Positions 35,900-48,356 of a DNA stretch of 64,000 bases are shown here, piece by piece. The notes under the pieces were generated by a model, which did not search any database, was not told the origin of the DNA, and saw only the letters and a program-made list of their open reading frames with translations. Source of the stretch: Nephrotoma appendiculata (lineage: Eukaryota > Arthropoda > Insecta > Diptera > Tipulidae); assembly GCA_947310385.1 (NCBI GenBank), contig OX371225.1, positions 18,791,050 to 18,855,049 of the forward strand, read 5' to 3'. Positions within the stretch are counted from its first letter, which is position 1. Every line of letters starts with the position of its first letter. A program made the position numbers and the translations under genes.

Positions 35900-38800
35900 A
35901 GCTCTAACTTTATTCGTTTTCTATATAAAATTTAACATACTAGTTCAACATAGCTTTAAAAGGCGAAATTGTATTATATATACTTTCTTTAGGGGCACAC
36001 ATTACCCTCCTATTTGGGTTTTTCTCAATTTTTCTGCCATCGCCAGCACATTCAGGCATACTATTGCCATCGCAAATACGTGAATTATCGTTTATGTTCA
36101 CGAACATTAGGATCGATTTCGGATCTCTAAAAAATATAAAACAAATATTGTTTGCAAATTGCTAGCACTATAAAATTGAAATTGTCAAACTTGAAGCACG
36201 TACTGTGGCGTTACAAATCGCATTTGTATTTTGGGTTTTTTAACCGCTATCGTCATCTAAACCAATCTTATAAGGAGTGTCTACTAAATTTGATTTACAT
36301 ATTATAGGTACTCGCACATGTTCATCCATACTATTGTCAGCTAAAATTTTCTCCATAGACGAGTAGTTGCTTGTAGTCATCCTGGCTTAAGAATCAGTTT
36401 CGCATCGCTACATAAAATACTCATTTTAGTGTGTAATCGCTAATCGATAGAACCTATAAGCACAATTTGAAGTACTTCCTCTAGGGGCATAATTTTTTTT
36501 AATAATCTTAGGATTTCACACTGCCAGTGCCACATCTGCCGTATCCGTTCAAATTTTTATCTAAAAACATAAATTTTTGAATAAATTAATACCAACCAAG
36601 TATTTTTGAAATAGTTTTCCATTTTTGCACGGTGAACCACAGAAAATTGAGAAAACAACCATACACATTCACTATATAAACACGATAAATATGGTTGCCG
36701 TCATTCCGTCAAATAAAAAATTATTTCGTTATTTCTTATATAATTTTTATACAAAAACGTATGTTCAAGTATTATGAATTTGAATCCGGTTTGAATTCGA
36801 AGTTGAATATATGAATTGAAGTTCTTCCTAATTCAAAATTAAACAAGCATTGTAATTAATTTTAGAATAAATATATTTTATAAATGCATTGATAGAAATG
36901 ATGCAAACGATTTTTATTATTTAGAAAAAAAAATGTAGTTTCGGTGTTGGGTCTAAAAAAACTGAATTTTAAGAAATAAACTGAATTATTTGATGGAAAA
37001 CTGGAAAACTGTGCAATCAGCAAAAAAACTGGGAAATCCAGTTTTAACTGGGAATATGGGGAATTTCTATTTAGGAAAAAATGAGGAGAAATATTTCCAA
37101 TCATTTTGATTGGTTTAGCACACGGATCGATAATTTTAATTTTCGTGTGCAGTTGGCTTTAGTGTTTAGGAATGTTTATTTGGAATCGTAGCGGAGATTC
37201 ATGTAGATTTAAAATTTTGTCTCTTTATTGAAATATGTCAGAAGCCATGTTTTACTACTGCTAATTAAATTAAATTTTAACGTTTGAATATTCAAACTTG
37301 AATCAGATGTTTTGCAGTAAAGTGTCATCGGATGCGTAAAGGTATAAGTTTTTCAAAAAAGCTTGGCTTATTTTAATAAAAAACAAACTTGCTCAGTTTT
37401 AATTAATTTTTACTATATAATTATCCTTGACTTGAACGTCCCAGTTTATAACAATCACCATCAATTTCTCATTTTTATTACACAAAACCAATTCATCTGG
37501 TTGGTGGCTCTAGATCAACAGGTAGGTTTGAAGTCGTCTTATCTAGAGTCGTCATATCTAGAATCTAGATATCTAGAGTTTTGTAATTCTATTTTCTATC
37601 AGCTAACACAAAATCGAAAAGGTTTTATATCGTCCTGTAAAAAAATTTAAAATGTAGATAAATGATAATGCATCGTTAACGAGGATCTAGAAGAAGACAA
37701 AAACGAAATCAACTAAAAAAAAATCAAGTATATTTGTCAATTTCACTCACAACACCTAAAATTCATTCAATTATTTATTGGTTTTAATCCGCTGTATCAC
37801 ACTGTATAAAAACAAAATTTCCTTTTATAACGGTATATTAAAGCACCTAAAGCAGTGCATATACACAAAAAATAATATTTACAAGGATTTATATTGAAAA
37901 TACTTTAAATATGCTTAGTACTATTTCTGCTTCTCTCATGTTTCAAAACCATCAATCAAATTAAGTTGGAATGAAGTATACAGAATCACGGGGAATAAAA
38001 ATCTGGGAAATCAAAGACACGAATATGTTTTCTCATTGCGCAAAAATATATTAAAAAGGAACTATTAAAAGTGTCGCTTCAATTAATTTAATTTCGATTG
38101 ATGTACGAGTTATATATGTATCGAATGAATGAAATTTCGAGTTTTCCAGTAATGGAAAAATAATTAAAACCCGGATGTTTTACTTTATATAGTTAAGTTT
38201 TGTATTTTACTTGTGTATAAAGGTAGATTTAATATATACAAAGGAAATATGTAATACAAATTTTACCTTTCTGTTGGATTTAAACGTGAACAGGAAATCA
38301 TGTTATAATTTATTTGGTTTGATTTGACGCTGATTGATTGCAAAATGAAATTCTAATTATTACAGATCCACGAGATTTCTTTAGATTTTAGATCGTAGTC
38401 AATTTAAGATTGTAGTCAAACAATTTTAGTATAAAGTTCTACTTTGAGAATTTAATTGATGGTCAGTTTTGTGTATGACAGTCAAGAGAAAGTATACTAT
38501 AGGGAGACGGCAGATCAGTTCATCTACCTGATGTGGATATTGTGTACAGCTCCAGGGTGGATTCCGGGTTTTGAATTCCATGGATCAGCCAACCTCTTTA
38601 TAGAATGTAGCGCCAGTGAGAAAAAGCTTCACTAGCGACTTGAAATTTTTTTAGAACATTGATGCAATTTTGAGTTTAAAGAACGACCAGCGAACCCCAG
38701 TAATCATAGTATTAATTGTATTCATTTCTCTACATTTTCTTCCAAATATTACAGCACTGCACTAAATAAAGAAATAGTTTGTTACACTTTAAAACCAAAT

Positions 38801-39207
38801 TCTGTGAAATTGTTACCACAAAAATTTATTTTCTACGTTTAGTATAATAAATAAAGAACTTGGGTACATAAAACATCTTGTACGTACAATTTTGTTAAAA
38901 AGCACACAAAATAAATAAACAAATCAAGCAAAATGATAGAATTCTACACCAAAAATAAAAACTTGAAAATGAGGAGTAAAATTTCAACTTTTTCAATTTA
39001 ATCTACATAATGAAAATGCTGATATATGATTCTTCGTCTAAAAGTTTTGTTTTTACTTTAAGTTTTATAAAAGAAATCCAACAAAAGTATATGTTCGAGT
39101 GTATATACCAGAGTAGAGACGCAAACTGGAGCATATTTATTTAGCTTTTGTACAAACATTATAATGTATATGTCATGTTCGTTTCAAAACCACTGTACGA
39201 GTACATA
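35900..39207. other. AT-rich intergenic stretch, no gene seen
   Basis: No supported gene. Small frames at 35889-36083, 36862-37104 and 37363-37650 have no recognisable domain; the last crosses a short repeat of TATCTAGAGTCG/TATCTAGAAT near 37,535-37,582 with three related copies. A minus-strand reading near 36,270-36,370 is open for about 45 codons without a motif. Confidence 0.5.
38495..38640 (+). mobile_element. possible SINE-like fragment
   Basis: GC-richer than its surroundings. TCCGGGTTTTGAATTCC resembles a polymerase III B box with an insertion, and the following TAGCGCCAGTGAGAAAAAGCTTC is unlike the nearby AT-rich DNA. It does not match the SINE family at 0.3, 50.1 and 55.9 kb. Weak support only. 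Confidence 0.25.
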
Positions 39208-40504
39208 CGAGGGCAAATCAAAAAGTCTTGCAATATCATATGAAAAAAAAAGAGTGAGTGAGACAGCCATATTTTTATTTTTCGACATCATCTCCTTTAA
39301 GGTTTATACATTTGTCATATCGATCAATTAACTTGCCTAAACCCTCTAAAAAAAAAGATTTCTTTTGCTCCATAAAATATTAATTTACAACAGACTGTAC
39401 TTCATAGTCACTGGAAAATTTCCGGCCCCCTAGTATTTTTTTCAAATTGGGAAACAGAAACTAGTCACTGGGTGCCAAGTCTAGATTGTACGGTGGATAC
39501 GGAATTTCCACGAAGCCGCAGTCTTTTAATGCAGCTTGAGCAATATTAACCTTGTGCACTGGTGCATTGTCGTGAAGAAGCAAGATTTTTTTCCTAACTT
39601 TCCTTGGCCGTTTTTCCCGGATCGCTTTTTTCAATTTTCGGAAAACCTCTGCGTAATATATGCCTATGATTGTGGTTTTCGGTGGCATATAATCGATTAT
39701 CAACATTCCTTCAGAATCCCAAAAAATTGTTGCCAAAACCTTAACAGCAGACGGTTGAGTTCTGAATTTCTTTGGTGGTGGTTCACTACGTTTAATCCAT
39801 TGCATCGATTCTTGTTTGGATTCCGGATCCCAGTGATGAAGCCATGTTTCATCGCCTGTTATTATGTTATCCAAGAAATTTTCTGGATCTTCTTTGTACA
39901 TATCTAAAATCGCCTTTGAAGTTTGAACACGCATTTTTTTTTGTTCTGCATTCAACAAACGGGGAACCCATCGCGCACTTACTTTCGACATGTGAAGGTG
40001 GTCATGTAATATAGTATATGTGGTACCGTTTGAAAGGGAAAGTTTCCACGCTAACCCTGGAACAGAAATACGCCGGTCCTCCAATACAATAGATTCGGCC
40101 AAAATTACGTTTTCATGGCTAATAGCATCTGCTGGCCGACCCGAGGGGTTGTCGTCTACTAATGACTCCCGACCACTTTTGAATAATTTTACCCACCTTG
40201 TTACTGTGGCATATGATGGTGCAGATTCGCCGTAAACTTTTGATATATAGTTGAATATATAAATTGCATTTCGTCCATCTTTACAGAAAAATTTAATAAT
40301 GGCGCGATATTCAATTTCATTCATTTTAAGAAAAATTCAAAACACGTGTTACTAAATTGACAAAAACAAACGAACTGTAAAATTTACATCGAAATGTTCT
40401 TCTAGAAGTTTCATCGCGACAAAAAATGGTTTTGAAAAATATATTGTTGTCTCACTCACTCTTTTTTTTCATATGATATTGCAAGACTTTTTGATATACC
40501 CTCG
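39208..40504 (-). mobile_element. mariner element, complete ends (1,297 bp)
   Basis: Left inverted repeat 39208-39265 and right inverted repeat 40448-40504 match over 57-58 bp with about four differences. Both read inward CGAGGG, then ATCAAAAAGTCTTGCAATAT, then CATATGAAAAAAAAGAGTGAGTGAGACA. TA dinucleotides lie directly outside (39206-39207 and 40505-40506), the target site of mariner elements. A single transposase frame occupies nearly the whole interior on the minus strand. It is the best-preserved element in the window and probably one of the youngest. Confidence 0.95.
39275..40324 (-). pseudogene. mariner transposase (D,D34D), two in-frame stops
   Basis: ATG at 40324, natural end TAA at 39277-39275, giving a 349-codon frame, the usual mariner length. 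The N part has paired helix-turn-helix DNA-binding segments (AIIKFFCKDGRNA, YATVTRWVKLFKSG, SGRPADA and HENV). The catalytic triad is present: Asp in ITGDETWLHHW, Asp in LLLHDNAPVH, and Asp in LDLAPSD, with 34 residues between the last two. A TAG at 39463-39461 falls directly after the third Asp, and a TAA at 39382-39380 follows 26 codons later. The open part is 287 residues. There are no frameshifts. As it stands the product would lack the C-terminal ~60 residues and be inactive. Confidence 0.93.
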
Positions 40505-40506
40505 TA

Positions 40507-41580
40507 TGTATACAGTATGTAGGCAGATCGTTAACATTATCACAGTGTATAACCTGAGTGAGAAAATAATTAAAAAGGTTAACACTTGTTAATTAATTTT
40601 TTGTTATTAATTAATTTCAAGTGGAGCAATATAATTATATTTAAATTTACTTCTCGACAATAAAATACATGCTCGAAATTATGTAGAACTGCAATTTGAA
40701 ATTTTGTTGTTTGATTATCAGTTGCATCCGCCTTTGAGAATTAATCAAGCATAAAAACTAATAAAATTCGAACAACATTTGCAACGAAGATTTTCAATTT
40801 TCATTTTAGATCCTTTTTTTCTAGAATACTCCATAATCTAAATGATTTTATTCGTTTGATTTTTTATTATTTACAGAAAAGTAGAACAACAACAACAACA
40901 ATAAAATTTTACTGTTAAATTGGTATTTTCTATCTTTAACAATTTTATAAGGAGCACATAACAATAAAATAAATAAAAGGAGAACGGAAAACTCTGGGAA
41001 TAATGAAACAAAAGCGAATAAAATTTAAGACAATTTTCTTCTTCGTATTTTTTCATTAATTTTAAATTTTCAATTACAATATTTTCGATTAGACAAAAAT
41101 TTTTACGTATCGGTACACAATGTCAAAAAATCATCATTGTATAACAATTTTATACTACTTGCTGGGTACTAACTATTTTCTTTCACTTAGATTATAACTT
41201 TTGCACATTTAATTTTATATAAAAATAATAAAAAATTTAAAGAATCGAACTGAATTGAATTGAATTGAAATTTGTGCAGAATAATAGTAGTAATGAGAAT
41301 TGAATGTCTCTCTAAGGTGAAATGCTATTTTCCATTCTCAAACTAAACTTTTATTTTGTGAACAATAAAAATGAAAATGTCTTGAAGCTTTTATATAAAA
41401 TTAATAAAATATTATCACCTTGTGTATGTGTGTGTTTTTATAACAAAGGTTGACACATAATAATCTTTGGAAAATTTTACTGAGATTACGATTCTTGTTT
41501 GCTTAGCACACATACATAATCTAAGAAATAATATTACATATTTTATTTCAGTTTAATTAATATTACAATTTTATGAAACA
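40507..41580. other. AT-rich intergenic stretch, no gene seen
   Basis: No coding frame beyond about 60 codons. Short CAACAACAACAACAA and GAATTGAATTGAATTG runs occur near 40,888 and 41,250. Nothing else recognisable. Confidence 0.55.
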
Positions 41581-43095
41581 CAGGTGATATCATCCTCAAG
41601 CCGACCAACAGATATCATCTTAAACACGCAGAGGCCTCACGCGGCGATTTTTCTGACTAGATTTTAGGGAGAAATGCTATGGGTCGTGGGGTTCTGCCGA
41701 AATTCGTCGGAAGAAACTTGAGGAATACTATATAAAGAAAGTAATAACACGGGGTGCCCATCCGGTGACGACCGGATCTCCCCGAGCGACAAGTTCAATG
41801 TCAACTGAAGAAACCCGAAAGACCTCGAAAAGCCGATGCCTAGCCACAACGAAGCAGCATAGAAGGGTAGGTACGTTTCCCGAATAGACAAAGCCTCTTT
41901 TCACCTAGAGGGACCTCCAGCAAACCTACCACAATTCACATTTTGAGACCGCTTAATTTTACGGTTGCCTGCGAATGGACGACACATACACAGAACCTGT
42001 CACTTCAACTCTGTGGACGTCCTGCCCAGGGGAGGAACGGGAGTGACAAGCTGAGCCTGTTAATATGACACCGGCACAGAATGAGAGTAACACTCTTATC
42101 ATACCTATCCGAATAAAGTTTAATAATTCGTTTTATTAATAATTTTATGGGTTTAGGAGGAAAGAGACAACAAGAAAGCGAAGATAAAGAATAATAATGC
42201 TAATTCCACCGTAATGTCGCCGTACAATTTTCCAAAAGAGAGGGGGAAAAAGATTCATAGAGATGGAGGAAATAAGAAAGAGAATGAGAAAAGAGGGTAA
42301 AGAAAAATATCTGTACTCCAAAAAATAGAATAAAAATATAAAACAACAGTAGAAATTAACAGAACAAGTAAATGAACGAGCGCTTCTAAAATTGTAGACC
42401 AATGTACCCACCCAATGTGCGCCAAGCAATAGCTATGGCACTCGATTACGTAAGTATTTAAAATTAAAGTTTGAATAAAAAAATTATGTTTAAGAAAATA
42501 GTATGGGTTTAAATGAGAGCATGTAAAATTTGTCAATACGAAATTAAATTGAATAAAGAAAAAAGCAAAAAGAAAAAAAAATGTGTACCTGGTGGACCTT
42601 GGAAAAACGTTTGAGCGTTGGTTCGCTTTAACCGTATATCGCCTCGATAGGCCGTCAAAGTTGTTTCGCCTCGATACGACATCATAAAAATAAAAAACTA
42701 AGTGGCATCACCTGGCCACCCGTTACGGTTAACTATCCGCTTTGGACCGCGAGTGAATGCTCAAGGTAAGATAAAAATTTTGGCACCAGATACTAATTGA
42801 AAACCGTTGAAAATAGTAACGGCACCCGTTGAAAATAGGAGCGGCACCCGTTGAAAAATATTAGCGGCACCCGTTGAAAAATGTCGTGCCCACAAAGTGT
42901 GTGGGACCCGTAATGATGCTCGCGGTACCGTTCAACAAAAGGCGGACCTGAATCAGCCCCGTAACACGTGGCACGCTTCGAACGCCCACCTCGTACCGAA
43001 ATATATTTTGCGTATTTGAACTTGATGCCGTGAACTTACGTTCTAACAGATCTGCCTCCTCGCGATATATCGCACCCGCGATGCGAATCAATTAA
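41581..43095. other. GC-richer island, probable transposon or LTR-like DNA of unknown type
   Basis: The part 41,581-42,125 is clearly richer in GC than its surroundings (for example GGCCTCACGCGGCG, CCGGTGACGACCGGATC, GGACGTCCTGCCCAGG) and ends near AATAAAGTTT, which could be a polyadenylation signal of an LTR. The part 42,590-43,095 is again GC-richer, with TCGCCTCGATA given twice and a run of GGCACCCGTTGAAAA repeats. No long frame is convincing and no terminal repeats were found. An LTR plus leader of a retrotransposon is the most natural reading but is unproven. Confidence 0.35.
42798..42888 (+). repeat. tandem GGCACCCGTTGAAAATA repeat, four units
   Basis: Units of 22-23 bp: CCGTTGAAAATAGTAAC, then GGCACCCGTTGAAAATAGGA, GGCACCCGTTGAAAAATATT and GGCACCCGTTGAAAAATGTC. 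The first unit is partial. It lies inside the GC-richer island. Confidence 0.85.
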
Positions 43096-44917
43096 AACTC
43101 AAACACAAAAGCACTTAACACTTTTAATAAAAAGTGCGGTCGTCAAAACAAATTTCCGAATTGAATTTTCACACAAAACAACAAGAAAAAAAATCATTCT
43201 ATTGTACTATCTGCATAAAATTGCTTTATATACTTTTGTTATTGGTTGTCAGAATACAAATACAATGTTCTCAAAAAATCGTGAAAAATAACAAAACTAG
43301 TTATATTTTTAGAAAAAATGCTTTTATTTTTATTCTCAATTAATTGTCTTCTCCAATTACTAATTTTTAAGTCACTTCTTCCCTTTTAAATTTTTTTTAT
43401 ATATTTTTTGTTTTTACACGCTTAACAAACCGAATCGAAACTTTTTCCAATTCAACTCCAAAAACATATTACTAAAAAAATTGCAAAAACTCGCCTCGCA
43501 AAAAAAAAATTCTCACACTAAAACTCCATTCTAGAATGTTCTTTTTTTGCAGTTGTGTTTTTGTTTTGGTTCTGTGTACTTATGTACTTTCGCACTACCT
43601 CTTGCGCTCATCAACATGACCGTTTACAAAAAAAAAAAAAAACATTCTAAAATACACACACCCCATGAACATTGGTCTCGTTTCCACATTTATTCGACGC
43701 TCATTGATAGCAAAAGAAATATTAGTACAAACAGTACTACGTGCTCGAGAACAGGTTGGTTAGTTCAAAGATGCACAGTCACGCAAAATACGCTACTTAT
43801 CATAGAACTAAATAACAAAAATGCACGTAAAGATAGAAATAATTTTTATGATCATAGAGTCAGACCATCCTGTTTAATCTTAAAAAAAAACTGTAAAATT
43901 TCCATCATTCAGGTTCAATGCAATTTCATGCTGAAGAACTTCACAATATTGACATGAACTTTGACCATAATATTGTGGTATCCTCTCAAAAGCTGCACGT
44001 ATCCATACAACTCGGAACCAAACGAAATTCTTTCTTCACATAAAAAAGATAAAATTGATGACCGGGATTTTCAGGTAATTACCCCTTCGGAACCCCTTTC
44101 GGATACTTAAATACCCACATGATTTTAAAAAAAAATCTCATATTTGACCGAAGAAAAAGAAAACACAATGGAGAGACTTCAAGTGAAACAGATATTCTTG
44201 ATCAGCGATTAGAGACAAATTTATTTAAAATGTCTTAGCTCAATACCCCAAAATTCGTATCATCCATTTATAAAGAACAAAATAAATAGTGTAAGGTCCT
44301 ATAGGTTTAAACCATGTCGAATTCCTTTATTAAGTCCATAATTTATTATGCCAGAAGGAATAAGTAAATTTCAAAATAACCAAGCCCTAATGTAAATCAT
44401 TAGAGATTCAAATCTAAACTCTAGGTCTGATCATTCTAACCTCCTATTCAAAAATGTTTCAATACAATAACATGGCATTATCATCACAAATCCAGTAAAA
44501 ATCAAAATAATATTAGACAATTTGATGAATTACGCACTTAAATAAACTCCCATTTTGGAATGGTGTACAAAATACGAGACACAAATCAAAAATTGAAATG
44601 ACGACATTGATGATCGATGACCATTATCAAACATAATGGATATTCTTAATAGTCTGGAAAAATGTCACAATGATTCACCATTTTTGGACATAATCGTTTA
44701 CCGTAAGGAACATCATTCACTAGAGCTTTTTAATTGTTTGCAAATATTTTGAAAAGTATATAATATAATTTACAAGAAAGACGGCGAAAACCTTATAGTT
44801 TCTAAATTGATTTTGAATCAATATCGGTTCAGATCGGTTTTCTAAAATTTAAGTGGAAATTAAAATTTTTCACAAAAAACTGCGTTTAAACTAAAGTTTG
44901 GTCCTTGTATAGTCTAG
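43096..44917. other. intergenic stretch, no firm gene
   Basis: A 136-codon frame at 43547-43957 contains a run of lysines from poly-A and no recognisable domain. From 43,900 to 44,760 the plus strand reads with short open pieces (phrase HAEELHNIDMNFDHNIVVSSQKL) that could be an old, heavily broken element gene. I cannot assign it. Confidence 0.4.
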
Positions 44918-44919
44918 AG

Positions 44920-45010
44920 CAGTGATTCTTAACAGGGGGGGCCGCGGCCGCCTAGGGGTCCGTAAGAAGTTTGCCGGGGGCCGCCAAAGTTTGCAAAACT
45001 TCCTTCAGAA
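44920..45010 (+). mobile_element. possible hAT-type element end
   Basis: CAGTGATTCTTAACAGGGGG followed by GGCCGCGGCC and CTAGGGGTCCGTAAG closely resembles the left terminus of non-autonomous hAT elements, which start CAGNGNTTCTNAAC. No inverse of this end was found downstream within the window, so the element is truncated or very diverged. The adjacent TCTAGAG on the left could be part of an 8-bp target site. Confidence 0.45.
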
Positions 45011-47670
45011 TATAGTGGAGGAGTGATTCTGAATTTTTTGGAAGAAAACGGTCCACCGGAAGTGGCAGCTCGGAAATGACGATTTTTGACAAGAAAAAGT
45101 TTTTTAACAAAAATTCGGCTCATGATTTAGGTTTTCGCCAATTATTTGTTTTTCGTGGTTTTCGGATGTGTGGAAAGCATCAAAAATTCCAAAATCCGAA
45201 CCAAAGCTTAAGTCCCATTCAAATTTGAAGAGGAGAGCTGAAGGTGGAGCCAGATAGTGAACAACTTATTTCAACTTGGCGCTGGATCACTTGATTGGTG
45301 GAACTACTTACCACCTGACACTATCAAATTCGAGACAACTTTATTTGTGACAATGATTTGATGATAGAATTCTTGGTAAAATAATTTTTTAAATGACGTC
45401 CCTTTCTTTATAGAGAAAAGTAATATTATGTTGAAAGAACGTTGATGTGGACAAAATCAACAATCAAGTTATTGGCTTGCGATCTTAACTTAGTCAAGCG
45501 TTTAAGTACATAGATGGAATACAGATGGAATACAGGAGATGAACTCTAGTCTATTATAGTCTATATAGATGCACTATAGTCAGCTATTTCGGATGCACGA
45601 TTATTTAAATAAAATTTAATTCGCCAACACGAATTCTATTTTGAATTAAACAAAAAATATTTGTGATTGGGTTTTACCATGCCCATGTTCACTTTCTTAC
45701 AATTAGAAAAAAAAATACTAGAACCAATTGGAAAATATGTAAACATTTTCAAAATTATTGCAAATTTTGCACCCATACAAGCATAAACTCAAGGCACACA
45801 CACCCACTTAACATTGTTTCGACATATTTCTCTGAAAATATTTTTCACAATACTGAAATATTTTGTTCCAAGAATTTAATACATTTTGTGGTTCAACTAT
45901 TAGCCTTTGTGCTTTATTAAATATGTATAATATTATAAACCGAACACTATTTATTATTAAATTGTATTTTATTTACTGACTAAATCGGATTTAGACATTC
46001 TCATAAAATATTAAACCTTTTTTAATACATGTTCGTGTATCGGTATTGCCTCTGGTTAAGCAACTTTTAACCATTGAAAAGTTAAATACATATGTAAATT
46101 ATTCTTGATTATTTAACATTAGCAACAGCAACAACAACAATAGTTTTTGGAAAGAAAAAATTTAAATATTTTATCCTTAAATTCTATCACCGTCAAGCTT
46201 CAAGAGCAGAAAATTGAGAACATTTATGAATATAAAGCACACGAAGGAGAAGGATGTGCAAAATATGTTTTCCCTGTATATAAAAGAAATTTAATAATCA
46301 TAAGAAAATATGTGAAAGCATAAGGAAGCTTTTTATGTGTATATGTCTTTTGTCGTCGGATATTTATAGACATATGAAACGAGTATGTGTATGCTGGAAA
46401 TGGGATAAAAAAAACCAAGGCTGGAGGTGTGTAAAATATATATATTTTGTATCTTGTGTTTCGACTTTTATCTTAAATATATTTTTGAATATATATCACC
46501 TAGAAATAAGGCGTATAATGGTTCAATATATCGACTCAATATTTTCAAATTTTTTCGTCTTTGGTTTAACCTGTACCTGGATCAAGCTTCTTGTTAACAT
46601 AAAGTTGCGAATCTATCATAAAAGAGAAATTGAAATTAATTTCATGACATGAAGGCGTACGCTTGTACAGCACACCGATGTGAATATATCGCGCTCGCTT
46701 AATACACCACCAAAGTAATTTTTTTTATTGCTTTATAAAATAACATTTGATGTTTAATTTAAAACATAATTTTAATTTATATTAAATACACAGCGTATAT
46801 GGATATGAATTTCGATTTAAACTAGCAATATCGAGTTTTTTTTTTGTTAATACTCGAAGCTCTAGAAGCTATATATATATATGTATATATGACAGAAAAT
46901 AAATACAATTTTTTCATCTCTCGTGCTATATGATGTACATAATATATTACGTAGAAATTTTTATATAAAGCATACAAACATTTTTTTTTCAAACCCAGCA
47001 GGTAAAAGCTAGATTAAATATTTTTCGTAATTTTTCACACTTGTATTAATTCATTTTTGTTTATCGTTGTACAGATCTCTATGCACAATGTACACCATTT
47101 TCACGGGTTTCTTCATCTCGTCTCGACTAAAAATGTAAGTAAGTATTTCACGATAGAATTATATTTACCAATCTAACGTTTATATAATATTATATATGGT
47201 GAAGGGTTTAGGTTTTTTATATACAATTTTGTATAAAGCTAAAATGTTAAAAATTTAATTTAAAAAATACCTGGGAAAAGTAGAAAATAAATACATGTGA
47301 TTTTTTGGTAGAGCACGAACCGCGAAAATGTTGTGTCTATAAGGTATATGATTTTTTAAAACATAATGAATTTATTTGATAAATATTATATTTTTCAAAA
47401 TAGTTTCCAAGAAATCATAAAATACTGAAAGCTTAATGCAAACTTTTGTTGAAAATTGATGACTCGGTGTGGTGTGGGGTATAATCGAATATCGTTAAAA
47501 CAGTTTTAAAACCTAAATTTTGTTTCGCTTACAAAGTACAAAGTACAAAGCACAGGGTACAAAGCAAATTCCTTGATATGGCCGGAATTACACGCCGCAA
47601 TTAAACATTTTATTTTTTTAATTTTTGTAAAGAATTATTCTTGTTATAAAACAGCTGATTTAAATATACT
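45011..47670. other. AT-rich intergenic stretch, no gene seen
   Basis: Frames at 45663-45920 and 46335-46652 have no motif. ATAGATGGAATACAGATGGAATACAG near 45,513 is a short tandem repeat, TATATATATATATG near 46,871 a microsatellite, and AAAGTACAAAGTACAAAGCAC near 47,535 a short tandem run. Nothing else recognisable. Confidence 0.5.
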
Positions 47671-47904
47671 AAATATTTGTCGATCATTTAACGTGTTTTC
47701 AGCCTTATATTCCTTAGCATTAATTAAAATTCGTTCTTGAATTTTAAAAAAATTTTAATATATTCAATATTTCGAGCCAAATGATAATGAGCATTTGGCT
47801 CGAAATATTGAATATATTAAAATTTTTTTAAAATTCAAGAATGAATTTTAATTAATGCTAAAGAATATAAGGCTGAAAACACGTTAAATGATCGACAAAT
47901 ATTT
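47671..47904. repeat. near-perfect 113-bp-arm inverted repeat with 8-base loop
   Basis: The left arm 47671-47783 and right arm 47792-47904 are reverse complements with only two differences in 113 positions; the loop is ATAATGAG. The arms start AAATATTTGTCGATCATTTA at the outside and end CAATATTTCGAGCCAAATG at the loop. One difference would pair as G-U in plus-strand RNA and the other as G-U in minus-strand RNA. A transcript would fold into one long hairpin, as for hairpin-RNA (endo-siRNA) loci; a palindromic MITE is the alternative. No target duplication is clear. It lies about 450 bp upstream of a degenerate transposase-like gene. Confidence 0.95.
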
Positions 47905-47920
47905 TTAATTTTTGTTCGAG

Positions 47921-47928
47921 TATAAAAG
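47921..47928 (+). promoter_or_regulatory. possible TATA box
   Basis: TATAAAAG stands 17 bases after the long hairpin, preceded by GAG, and about 430 bp before the first ATG of the transposase-like gene. In AT-rich DNA such a match alone is weak; its position between the hairpin and the gene is the only added support. Confidence 0.25.
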
Positions 47929-48356
47929 GAGAAGAAAAAATCATTATTATTTTAATACTATTCTAGACTTTGTGCTGTACGCTTCGTTTTGATTTTTATT
48001 GTGTGTTTAAGTGTTTCGCTGAGATTATTTCAAAAGTACTTTTCAAAACTACATTTTCAGAAATTATTTCGTGTATAGAAATTACTTTTAATATAGGTTT
48101 TGGCATTAATATTTGTGCTTTACAATTTCCTTCGAGCTTTTTTCTTTTGTTTTATATAATTTGAATATTTTTCCAAAATATCAAGTTACATTAAATATTA
48201 TATATTTAATTTATTTAATTTTGATAGCTAAAATGACAGTTAGCAAATACAATTATAAAAAGAAAAAAAGCGATTGATAAGAACTTGTTGATTCGCATTT
48301 TGCAAGATATGAATTAATCATCTTTTAAATTATCATTAAATACGAAATTTATTAAA

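Noticed and set aside
39536..39907. 123-codon plus-strand frame
   Set aside because: Lies wholly opposite the mariner transposase frame; it is a shadow.
43547..43957. 136-codon plus-strand frame
   Set aside because: Contains a poly-A-derived lysine run and no domain; composition is like the flanks.
46335..46652. 105-codon frame with hydrophobic segments as a membrane protein
   Set aside because: AT-rich codons naturally give Phe/Ile/Leu runs; no promoter, splice signal or homologue recognised.
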